Below, piece after piece: positions 40,719 through 46,826 of a DNA stretch of 46,826 nucleotides. Every line of letters begins with the position of its first letter. Within the stretch, counting starts at the first letter, position 1. Position numbers and translations under genes: made by a program. Below the pieces are notes generated by a model. It made no database searches and was not told the origin of the DNA. It saw only the letters and a program-made list of their open reading frames with translations. This stretch comes from DATLFI01 sp035524895 (GTDB lineage: Bacteria; Acidobacteriota; Thermoanaerobaculia; Multivoradales; Multivoraceae), in contig DATLFI010000130.1 of assembly GCA_035524895.1 (NCBI GenBank), forward strand, positions 1 through 46,826, in the 5' to 3' direction.

Positions 40719-42769
40719 GGCCTCCTCACCTCGCGCAGCCGCAGGTTCACGGCCTCCAGCTTCTCCCGGGCGCTGTCGCGATTCGCGCGCGCGTTGCCGA
40801 AGGACAGGATGCGCTCGTAGCCGACGATCGCCGACTCCAGGTGCTGGCGCGCGTCGTAGAGCAGGTCGGCCTCTCCCCCTTCGCCACGGAGCTCGGCGGC
40901 CTGGTTGTGCAGCCGCACTCCCTCGTGACGGTTAGCGTCGGCGAGCTGGGCCAGCTCGCGCTTGCCCCAAGGAATGCCGCGCGCCCGCGCCGCTCGCAGT
41001 GCCTCCAGCAGCTTCACCAGGTCGAAATGCTCGTAGGCATAGATCCGCGCGAGTCCCAGGTACGGATCCGCCCACTCCGGATCCATCCCGGCGGCCTGCT
41101 CGAAACCGAACACGGCATTCGCCCAGGCACGCTCGGCGCCATCCGAATCGCGATCCTCGAGGCTCTTCGCCCGCAGTCGGTCGAGGTGAGCCTGCGTGTA
41201 GTAGAGCCGCGCCCGAACCGCGGGGTCGTCGTGCGAAAGCTGCAGCGCGGCACGGAAGGCGGCGTTGGCGTCCTGCCAGTCGGCGAGCCGGGTGCTCGGG
41301 ATGTCCTGCCGGAAGCCGTGGAGCACTCGCTCGCCCGAGGCGACGAGAGCGCTCCGAACGTCGTCCCGAGCATCTCCGAGCCCGAGGTCGAAGGGCACCA
41401 GCCAGGCCGCCCTTCGGTAGCGCTGCCAGGCCGACCACGCGTCCGGCGCGGAGTCTTCGGCCAACGTGCGCGAGATGTCCTCTGCGGCGTTCTGGGCGCA
41501 GAACTGGAGGCCCACGAAGGCCACGGCCAAGACTGCGATGCGGCCCTTCGCGGACAGCCGCGACCACCGGCCGCGCAACCCCGAACGCTCGTCGGTCGCG
41601 GGAGGAAGGGGTGGCAGCGCGGGAGGACGAGGCTCCAGGACGGGCGGAGGGTCGATGTCGGGCACGCGAGCTGTCGGCGCTTCGGCCTCCCAGGCTGCGC
41701 TCTCCGCGGCTGGCGCTGGCGGAGCGGCCGAAAAGCCCTCGTGGCCGTCGCCGTAGCCCTCGGGCTGGCGAGTACGGCGGGTCGGGGCGCCCAAGGTCGT
41801 CTGGCGCGTCGACGTGGTCTCGCGGGCTGCGGCCAGCGTGCGACGGGTCGCACCACCAGGCAGCGGCAGCACACGCGCCAGTGGAGGCGCCGACAGCGCT
41901 TCCGGCGACGCGAGCAGCCCTTCTAGCGCCCGACGCAGCTCGGTGGCGGACTGGAAGCGGCTCTCGGGACGAAACGCCAGGCAGCGCTGGAGCAGGGCCC
42001 GGAGGGCGGTCGGAGAGCTCTCGGGCAGCGGCGCCGGCGGACGGCTCAGGATCAACCGTTCCAGCTCCTCCGCCGTGCGGCCCTCGTAAGGCTGCTGGCC
42101 GCTGACCATCTGATAGAGGAGAATCCCGACCGCCCACAGGTCCGAGAGCGAATCGACGCAGCCGCTCCGGAGCCGCTCGGGAGGGGTGTAGGGATAGGTC
42201 CCGAACAGGTTGCGGGTCGCCTGTCGGGTGTGGGTCAGGTGCTTGGCGATACCGAAGTCGACCAACCGTACCCGCTCCCCGCCGTCGAGCGACTCGATGC
42301 GCACGTTCTCGGGCTTGAGGTCGCCGTGGATCACGGTGCGCACTTCGCGGTCGTCGAAGCGCGTCGAAAAGCCGTGTAGCTCCTCGACCACCGCGCAGAG
42401 CTCCACCGCGATCTTCACTGCGCGCTCCGGCGGCAGCGGCTCCTCGCGCGCTCGTGCGAGCACCCGCGACAGATCCTCGCCGGCGACGTACTCCATCGCG
42501 ATGTAGAAGTGGCCGTCGAGGTCGCCCGCCTCGAAGACGGCGGCGACTTGCGGCACCGCCTCCGCGACGCGCCGTTGCAACTCGGCGCCGCGCCGCTCGG
42601 CGACCAACGCGTCGGCGTCCACCCCGTCGTGCCGCACCAGCTTGAGCGCCACCTCGCGGTCGTGCTCCGGGTCGAGAGCCAGGTGCACGTCGCCGGTCGC
42701 ACCACGGCCCAAGAAACGCCGGAGCTCGAACCGGCCGAAGCGTTCGCGCTCGCGGAAGACCAGCGTCAT
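40712..42769 (-). CDS. Membrane Ser/Thr protein kinase with extracytoplasmic TPR-like tail
   Basis: A 685-aa Hanks-type kinase of the PknB group. The glycine loop is GRGATGDVHLALD near residue 16, the lysine is in VALKLV, the catalytic loop is HGDLKPEN near 145, DFGIAK follows, and the P+1 region reads GTYPYTPPERL. A proline/alanine-rich linker (about 285-395) leads to a TM helix (about 420-445, IAVLAVAFVGLQFCA). The last 220 or so residues are helical repeats of TPR style with PASTA domains absent. The chosen ATG at 42769 is 10 bp after the phosphatase stop. It would phosphorylate FHA partners and cell-wall proteins, opposed by the neighbouring phosphatase. Confidence 0.9.
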   Translation of the reverse strand: MTLVFRERERFGRFELRRFLGRGATGDVHLALDPEHDREVALKLVRHDGVDADALVAERRGAELQRRVAEAVPQVAAVFEAGDLDGHFYIAMEYVAGEDLSRVLARAREEPLPPERAVKIAVELCAVVEELHGFSTRFDDREVRTVIHGDLKPENVRIESLDGGERVRLVDFGIAKHLTHTRQATRNLFGTYPYTPPERLRSGCVDSLSDLWAVGILLYQMVSGQQPYEGRTAEELERLILSRPPAPLPESSPTALRALLQRCLAFRPESRFQSATELRRALEGLLASPEALSAPPLARVLPLPGGATRRTLAAARETTSTRQTTLGAPTRRTRQPEGYGDGHEGFSAAPPAPAAESAAWEAEAPTARVPDIDPPPVLEPRPPALPPLPPATDERSGLRGRWSRLSAKGRIAVLAVAFVGLQFCAQNAAEDISRTLAEDSAPDAWSAWQRYRRAAWLVPFDLGLGDARDDVRSALVASGERVLHGFRQDIPSTRLADWQDANAAFRAALQLSHDDPAVRARLYYTQAHLDRLRAKSLEDRDSDGAERAWANAVFGFEQAAGMDPEWADPYLGLARIYAYEHFDLVKLLEALRAARARGIPWGKRELAQLADANRHEGVRLHNQAAELRGEGGEADLLYDARQHLESAIVGYERILSFGNARANRDSAREKLEAVNLRLREVRRPW

Positions 42770-42779
42770 GATCGCTGCC

Positions 42780-44648
42780 TCACGAGCTGCCCTCGGCACC
42801 CGCGGCGCCCGCGGCCGCGACGACCACACGCAGCAACGCCGGCGTGCCAGAGAAATCGTTCAGCCCCTCGATCTCGGCGACGCCGTCGGCTCCGGGCACC
42901 ACGACGGCCGGCCCGCGATTGGCCTCGAAGCGGTTTCCGGCGATCAGAGGCGCTGCCCCAGCTTCGACCTCGACCGCAGCGACCAGGGGCGACGCCGAGC
43001 CGTTGCCTCGCACGAGGTTGTCGACCAGGCGCGGTGCCGCCGGCGCGTGCACGCGCACCGCCGCGCCGGCGTTCTCGTGCAGGTGGCAGTAGCGCAGCGT
43101 CGAGCGGTCGGAGCCGGTGTGCTCGACCGCGGCGCCGCCCACCCCTACGATCTCGACGTGGATCACCTCCACGGTCGAGTCGTGCAGCAGCAGGCCGGTC
43201 TCGACGCCGCCCGCGCCCGAGACCCGAAACCCTTCGAAAACCGCACCGACGACCCCACGGGCCGAGACCGCCGCTTCGTCGTCCAGCGTGCCCTCGCGCC
43301 GAGGCTCGAGCACGGCCGCACGCGGCAGCCGACTGCGCAGGCGCACGCCCGTCCGCAGCTCGACGCGCTCGCGGTAGACGCCGGGCTCGACCTCCACCGT
43401 CTGACCACGCCGCGCCGCCTGGAGTGCAGCCGCGATCGTCGCGTGCGGCGCTCCCGGTCCCACCCGCAACACCTGCTGCCGCTGCGGCCAGAGCCCACCG
43501 AGCCGGTCGCTCCGACCCAGCAGCCAACCGCCCGCCGCGATGGCCAGAACGGCGACGACGACACCTGCTCCTGATGCGAGCCGCCGGCCTGATCGCGTCC
43601 TTCGAGGCGCCTCGGCGCGGGCGGAGCCGGCGCGCGCCAGCGGGACCAGCCGCCGTCGCTCGGGCTGCGCAGCCGCAGGGGCGGGCCGACCCACCGGCTC
43701 GCGAGTGGTGCCCGGCCTGACCGGCCCACGCACCGGCGCCTGCGGCCGCACGGTCCCGCCACGCGCCTCGGACGGGTCGGGCTTCACCGCCCGCAGCCGT
43801 TGTGTGTCCTCCGATCCCTGCCCACGTCGCGCCGCGCCGTCGCGCCCAACAGCCTGCCGGCGCACCGACACGGCGTAGTCCTCGCCCTCGACTAGCACCA
43901 CCGAGACGTTGTCCTTCCCGCCCGCGGCGTTGGCCCGCGCGACCAGCTCCTGCACTGCCCGTCCCGGCTCTCCGGCGTTGCGCTCCACGATGGCGCGGAT
44001 CTCCGTCGAGAGGACCTGGTCGGTGAGGCCGTCGCTGCAGAGCAACAGGGCGTGGTCGGAGCCGAAAGGAGCCGTCAGCACCTCGACGAAGTCGCCGTCG
44101 TCGGGCCGGTGGTAGGCGGTACCGACATCGCGGTAGATCTCGTTGCGCCGCGGGTGCCGCATCGCCTCACCTTCCGACAGCTCGCCGCGGTCCTCCAGCT
44201 CGCCCACCGGGGAGTGGTCGCGGGTGAGCTTCTCGATGCGGCCCCGCTGCAGGCGGTAGAGCCGCGAGTCCCCGACGTGTCCGACCACCACGCGCTCGCC
44301 GTCGACCACCGCCACGGTGAGCACGCACGACATGCCCCGCAGGCGGGGGTCTTCCCCAGCCAGGTCGAAGATGCGGTTGTTGGCCAGCGCGGTCGCCTCG
44401 CGGATCTCAGCCTCGAGCGCCCCACCTTCCCGCCGCCGCAGCCGGCGCAGCAGGATGTCCGCCGCGGTGCGAGCTCCCGTCTCGCCCGCGACCTCGCCGC
44501 CGACACCGTCGACCACCGCGAACAGGCCGAGGTCGGCGTGGCAGAGCACGACGTCCTCGTTGTTGGTACGGGCCACGCCAGCATCGGAGAGCGCCGCGGC
44601 ACGCAGGCGCCGCGGCCTCCCCAAAGCCGCCGCCGACCTATCGAGCAC
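42780..44648 (-). CDS. PP2C phosphatase fused to an exported parallel beta-helix domain
   Basis: A 622-aa protein. Residues about 15-250 are a PP2C phosphatase (RTNNEDVVL, FAVVDGVGGE, GHVGDSRLY, LLLCSDGLTD, GGKDNVS), with all metal Asp positions present. A basic, proline-rich linker leads to one TM helix (about 360-380, VVVAVLAIAAGGWLLG). The final 240 or so residues form a right-handed parallel beta-helix of the pectate-lyase-like/NosD kind with regular strand-turn repeats (VEVEPGVYRERVELRTG). PstP-like phosphatases normally end in a short extracellular tail, so the beta-helix is unusual and may sense wall glycans. GTG at 44648 overlaps the stop of a tiny membrane gene. It is followed by the kinase after 10 bp. 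Confidence 0.88.
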   Translation of the reverse strand: MLDRSAAALGRPRRLRAAALSDAGVARTNNEDVVLCHADLGLFAVVDGVGGEVAGETGARTAADILLRRLRRREGGALEAEIREATALANNRIFDLAGEDPRLRGMSCVLTVAVVDGERVVVGHVGDSRLYRLQRGRIEKLTRDHSPVGELEDRGELSEGEAMRHPRRNEIYRDVGTAYHRPDDGDFVEVLTAPFGSDHALLLCSDGLTDQVLSTEIRAIVERNAGEPGRAVQELVARANAAGGKDNVSVVLVEGEDYAVSVRRQAVGRDGAARRGQGSEDTQRLRAVKPDPSEARGGTVRPQAPVRGPVRPGTTREPVGRPAPAAAQPERRRLVPLARAGSARAEAPRRTRSGRRLASGAGVVVAVLAIAAGGWLLGRSDRLGGLWPQRQQVLRVGPGAPHATIAAALQAARRGQTVEVEPGVYRERVELRTGVRLRSRLPRAAVLEPRREGTLDDEAAVSARGVVGAVFEGFRVSGAGGVETGLLLHDSTVEVIHVEIVGVGGAAVEHTGSDRSTLRYCHLHENAGAAVRVHAPAAPRLVDNLVRGNGSASPLVAAVEVEAGAAPLIAGNRFEANRGPAVVVPGADGVAEIEGLNDFSGTPALLRVVVAAAGAAGAEGSS

Positions 44649-44769
44649 TCTCGCCTCCGGGTCGCCTCGGCGCGAATCGACCGTTCGCCGCCGCGTCCTC
44701 GGCGCGCGCCGCGCGGTACATCAGGACCCCGAACCCTGCCAACGCCACGAGTAGAAGGGTATGCAGCAT
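44638..44769 (-). CDS. Tiny single-pass membrane protein between FHA and phosphatase genes
   Basis: A 43-aa frame from the ATG at 44769. It consists of one TM helix (LHTLLLVALAGFGVLMY), a short basic/acidic stretch and an Arg/Pro-rich tail. The frame is open back to the FHA stop at 44816-44818, so a CTG or other start could add up to 15 residues. Its stop TAG lies inside the start region of the phosphatase gene (GTGCTCGATAG), an overlap of 11 nt, so the phosphatase is probably translated by coupling. It would be a small partner or stabiliser of the signalling complex, by position only. No homologue is recognised. Confidence 0.5.
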   Translation of the reverse strand: MLHTLLLVALAGFGVLMYRAARAEDAAANGRFAPRRPGGESAR

Positions 44770-44815
44770 CAGCAGCCAGGCGCGGCGACCGGCTTCGGCC
44801 TCCCCGCTCGTCCTC

Positions 44816-45718
44816 TCATGACGCCCGCCGGAAGACCATCGACATCACATCGGCCAGCCCGATGCGTGATCCGTCCCTCAGCTCGACCGCGCCGCTCCGA
44901 CCCACGGGCCGGCCGTCCACCGAGGTACCGAACTGGCTGAGATCCTCCAGCCAGTAGCTGCCGGCCTGGGGCTCGCGGCGAATCTTCAGATGACGGCGGG
45001 ACACGTCGGGCAGGGCCTCGAGACGCAGGTCCACCCAGACGTCGACGGCGCCGCGACCCACCACGACCTCGTCCTTGGTCAGGGCAAAGCGCTGCGACCC
45101 TGCCTCGTCGTCGTACTCGAGCCAGGCCTGCGACTGGCCCGCCGGCGACCCCGTCGCAGCCGCCGCGTCGCGGCCTGGCGCAGCAGCCTCCTCGAGCTCC
45201 TCCAGCTCCTCGATGCTGCGCTTGGACGTGCTCTGCTGCAGCTTGCGGGTGGTCGAAACCGCGATGCGCTGGGTCTTGCGGCCGCTGCCATAGCCGGCCT
45301 CGTCCCCCACCGCCAGCTCCGACACCACCTCGACCTCGCCTGTTGCGAGCTGATCGTTGGGATCCTCCTGGAATCGGATGTGCCACTGGCCTCCCGCGGG
45401 CACGTGCTGCATCACCGCGCCGTCGCCGCCGGTGGGCGCCATGGACCTCACGCGCTGGGGCAGCCTCTCGCGCAGGCGCGCATGGGCCGGCCGCGCCTGC
45501 CGATCCAGCGCCTGCAGCTCACGATCGAGAAAGGCCTTCGCCTCGGCCTCGATCTCGCGAAAGATCACGCCCAGCCGATCGAAGTCGTCGGGGTGCAGGT
45601 ACACCTGGTACAGGCTCGGAGCCAGGACGCGTGTCAGCAGGGGCTCGAGGCCCTCGCGCATGTTGTCGCCGATGGCGAGGATGATCTCGCGGGCGAGCTG
45701 GGGTCGCTTCGAAGACAT
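44816..45718 (-). CDS. FhaA-like protein: DUF3662-type domain plus C-terminal FHA domain
   Basis: A 300-aa protein opening the kinase operon. Residues 1-90 resemble the FhaA N-terminal domain (IILAIGDNMREGLEPLLTRV, YQVYLHPDDFDRL). A linker with a Thr/Ser-rich stretch (VSTTRKLQQSTSKRSIEE) and an acidic coiled segment could hold phosphorylation sites. The FHA domain (about 205-300) has VVVGRG, VSRRHLKI and SQFGTSVDG. It is a phosphothreonine reader for the kinase. It lies upstream of the tiny membrane gene. The start is the ATG at 45718, with a 217-bp divergent gap to the TPR gene. Confidence 0.85.
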   Translation of the reverse strand: MSSKRPQLAREIILAIGDNMREGLEPLLTRVLAPSLYQVYLHPDDFDRLGVIFREIEAEAKAFLDRELQALDRQARPAHARLRERLPQRVRSMAPTGGDGAVMQHVPAGGQWHIRFQEDPNDQLATGEVEVVSELAVGDEAGYGSGRKTQRIAVSTTRKLQQSTSKRSIEELEELEEAAAPGRDAAAATGSPAGQSQAWLEYDDEAGSQRFALTKDEVVVGRGAVDVWVDLRLEALPDVSRRHLKIRREPQAGSYWLEDLSQFGTSVDGRPVGRSGAVELRDGSRIGLADVMSMVFRRAS

Positions 45719-45845
45719 CGCGGTTGGGCGGCGTTCGGACGCATCGGTCGGGCCTCGAGTCCACGCGGCCCTCCGGAGCTACTACGCGGCCTCCTCCCCG
45801 ATCGTTTCCGCCGGCACGCGAGAAGCCTGCACCCGGTCCAGCGAA

Positions 45846-45858
45846 TATACTCACACCC
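45846..45858. promoter_or_regulatory. TATACTCACACCC motif, second copy, in the divergent gap
   Basis: This 13-mer is identical to 11630-11642. It lies in the 217-bp gap between the FHA gene (leftward) and the TPR gene (rightward) and contains a -10-like TATACT in a GC-rich context. The rightward distance to the TPR ATG is about 78 nt. It may be a promoter core or a binding site shared by the polyene and kinase loci. Confidence 0.4.
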
Positions 45859-45879
45859 CCGCCGCTCCAACCGCTCCTT

Positions 45880-45893
45880 GCTTGCGTGCAAGC
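45880..45893. promoter_or_regulatory. 14-bp palindrome in the TPR gene leader
   Basis: GCTTGC and GCAAGC flank a central GT. It lies about 43 nt before the TPR ATG, downstream of the TATACT hexamer, where a repressor site or a small leader hairpin would fit. Chance occurrence is possible at this length. Confidence 0.25.
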
Positions 45894-45935
45894 CGACGGG
45901 AAGGGCCCACCGACCGATAGGAGAAGTCTCGCCGG

Positions 45936-46433
45936 ATGACCAACACCGCCGACGACCTCGCCGCCGCCGAAGCCGCCGCGCGAGCCCTGGTAGTCGAGGG
46001 TGTGCGGCTGTGCCGGGAGGGCCAGTGGCAGAAGGGGCTCGACTGCCTCCGCGAGGTCGCTGCCAGCTCGATCGACCCCGCCAAGCTGCCTGGCACCTTC
46101 TTCTCGTACCTCGGCTACGGCATGGCCCATATCCATGGTCGCAAGGAGGAAGGGCTCAAGCTCTGCCGGCGGGCGATCGAGATCGAGTTCTACCAGGCGG
46201 ACAACTACTACAACCTCGCGCGCATGTACCTGCTCCTGCGCCGACGCAAGGAGGCGGTCGACACGATCGAGGAGGGCCTGAAGGTAGACCCGGATCACAA
46301 GGACCTCAACCAGCTCTTCGACGAGATCGGTCAGCGCCGCGAGCCGGTCCTCCGCAAGATGCACCGGGACCATTTTCTCAATCGCCTCCTGGGCAAGCTC
46401 CGTCACGACTTCGCGGGAAAAAAGCAGAAGTGA
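45936..46433 (+). CDS. TPR-repeat protein
   Basis: A 165-aa soluble protein with two to three tetratricopeptide repeats. The clearest are residues about 14-40 (EGQWQKGLDCLREVAA), 55-85 (YGMAHIHGRKEEGLKLCRRAIEIE) and 90-118 (YYNLARMYLLLRRRKEAVDTIEEGL). A basic tail (RKMHRDHFLNRLLGKLRHDF) follows. Such proteins are adaptors; the partner is unknown. AGGAGAAG lies 10-11 nt before the ATG at 45936. Its stop overlaps the GTG of the next gene as GTGA. It diverges from the kinase operon and may share its regulation. Confidence 0.85.
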   Translation: MTNTADDLAAAEAAARALVVEGVRLCREGQWQKGLDCLREVAASSIDPAKLPGTFFSYLGYGMAHIHGRKEEGLKLCRRAIEIEFYQADNYYNLARMYLLLRRRKEAVDTIEEGLKVDPDHKDLNQLFDEIGQRREPVLRKMHRDHFLNRLLGKLRHDFAGKKQK

Positions 46434-46666
46434 GGGAGCGCGCAGCGTTGAGCGATCCCGCCTCCCGTTCGGCATACGAGTCCCTGGACGCTTCCGAGCT
46501 GTTCTGCCCGCGTTGCCGCCGCTCGCAGCCGGTACGCCGCCACCTGCTGCTGGTGCTGCCGACCGGCAACCGCTACGAGTACCGCTGCGCCGCGTGCGGC
46601 GAGTCGGTCGGCGCCAAGAGTGACGACGACCCCAGCGCCTTCGAATCGGCGCTACGGCTCCGCTGA
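46430..46666 (+). CDS. Small zinc-ribbon protein
   Basis: A 78-aa protein with two Cys pairs, FCPRC near residue 30 and YRCAAC near residue 57, forming a probable zinc ribbon with an aliphatic middle. It has no TM segment. The start is a GTG at 46430 overlapping the TPR stop as GTGA; a TTG at 46448 with GAGGGAG upstream is the alternative and would give 72 aa. It is translated with the TPR protein and may act with it. It could bind RNA or another protein; nothing specific can be said. Confidence 0.72.
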   Translation: MRERAALSDPASRSAYESLDASELFCPRCRRSQPVRRHLLLVLPTGNRYEYRCAACGESVGAKSDDDPSAFESALRLR

Positions 46667-46714
46667 GTCCCGCCTGGGACCCGCGAGCGGGGCGAGGAGC
46701 GCCGGTGTGCTCCT

Positions 46715-46826
46715 TAGGAGCCCGTGGTGGAACCCCCGTGGGCGGCGTTGGGAGCGCCGTGGGGCCGGATGCTCATGCGGGGCGCGGGGAAGGTCCTTCG
46801 CCTGCAGCGACTCTACCGGCGGCTCG
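46715..46826 (+). mobile_element. Second copy of the MITE-like element, cut by the right edge
   Basis: Bases 46715-46752 match 256-293 at 36 of 38 positions, including the TAG-GAGCCCGTGG start. If full length it would reach about 46853, beyond the window, so only the left end is seen. It is preceded by TTAG instead of CTAG; both fit a YTAR target. It lies about 48 bp after the zinc-ribbon stop. Confidence 0.6.

Overview
The window is a high-GC stretch (roughly 70% by eye) of a Gram-negative bacterium. Its gene complement (lipid A-type acyltransferase, MMPL exporter, many lipoprotein signals, class III alcohol dehydrogenase, a GH127 glycosidase, a FhaA/PstP-like signalling locus outside Actinobacteria) would fit Acidobacteriota of the Thermoanaerobaculia/Holophagae type. 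That placement is inference only; no rRNA or tRNA gene is present to test it. Many starts are TTG or GTG, and genes are tightly packed with ATGA/TTGA/GTGA overlaps. Both window edges carry copies of the same short repeat, so the window looks like one whole assembled contig that ends in repeats.

Left edge (1-3240): an M1-family metallopeptidase whose first codons have been replaced by a 139-bp terminal-inverted-repeat element. The same peptidase 5' end, with its proper signal peptide, runs off the left edge on the other strand. A PilZ-domain protein follows.

Aryl polyene region (3272-15018): a compact xanthomonadin/aryl-polyene-like type II polyketide cluster. One arm reads leftward (ACP, ketosynthase, chain-length-factor-like KS, GT2 glycosyltransferase, ketoreductase, MMPL exporter, LpxL-type acyltransferase). 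The other reads rightward (AMP-dependent aryl ligase, NodB-type polysaccharide deacetylase, FkbO/Hyg5/XanB2-type chorismatase). A hotdog dehydratase lies just beyond the acyltransferase. The chorismatase would make hydroxybenzoate from chorismate, the ligase would load it on the ACP, KS/CLF/KR/DH would extend the polyene, and the GT, acyltransferase and exporter would turn it into an outer-membrane glycolipid.

Middle (15050-23000): a Cache/HAMP/SpoIIE-type phosphatase; a relic zone with fragments of a HipA-like kinase and a frameshifted PLP decarboxylase; a secreted CAP-domain protein; an odd lipoprotein joining half of a cyclohexadienyl dehydratase to a chorismate mutase domain; a small membrane protein; and a fatty acid desaturase.

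Metabolic/secreted block (23088-32973): GH127 glycosidase lipoprotein, S-(hydroxymethyl)glutathione dehydrogenase, sulfatase-like lipoprotein, serine hydrolase, a secreted unknown, OsmC, and a DUF3089 lipase-like protein.

Housekeeping block (33062-35807): YebC, TerC and CorA. Right end (35849-46666): a probable operon resembling the actinobacterial pknB/pstP/rodA/pbpA/fhaA locus but rebuilt with fusions: FhaA-like protein, tiny membrane protein, PP2C phosphatase fused to an exported beta-helix, Ser/Thr kinase with TPR tail, a single RodA-PBP fusion, a second FhaA-like protein and a small unknown. A divergent TPR/zinc-ribbon pair lies opposite. No CRISPR array, tRNA or rRNA was seen.
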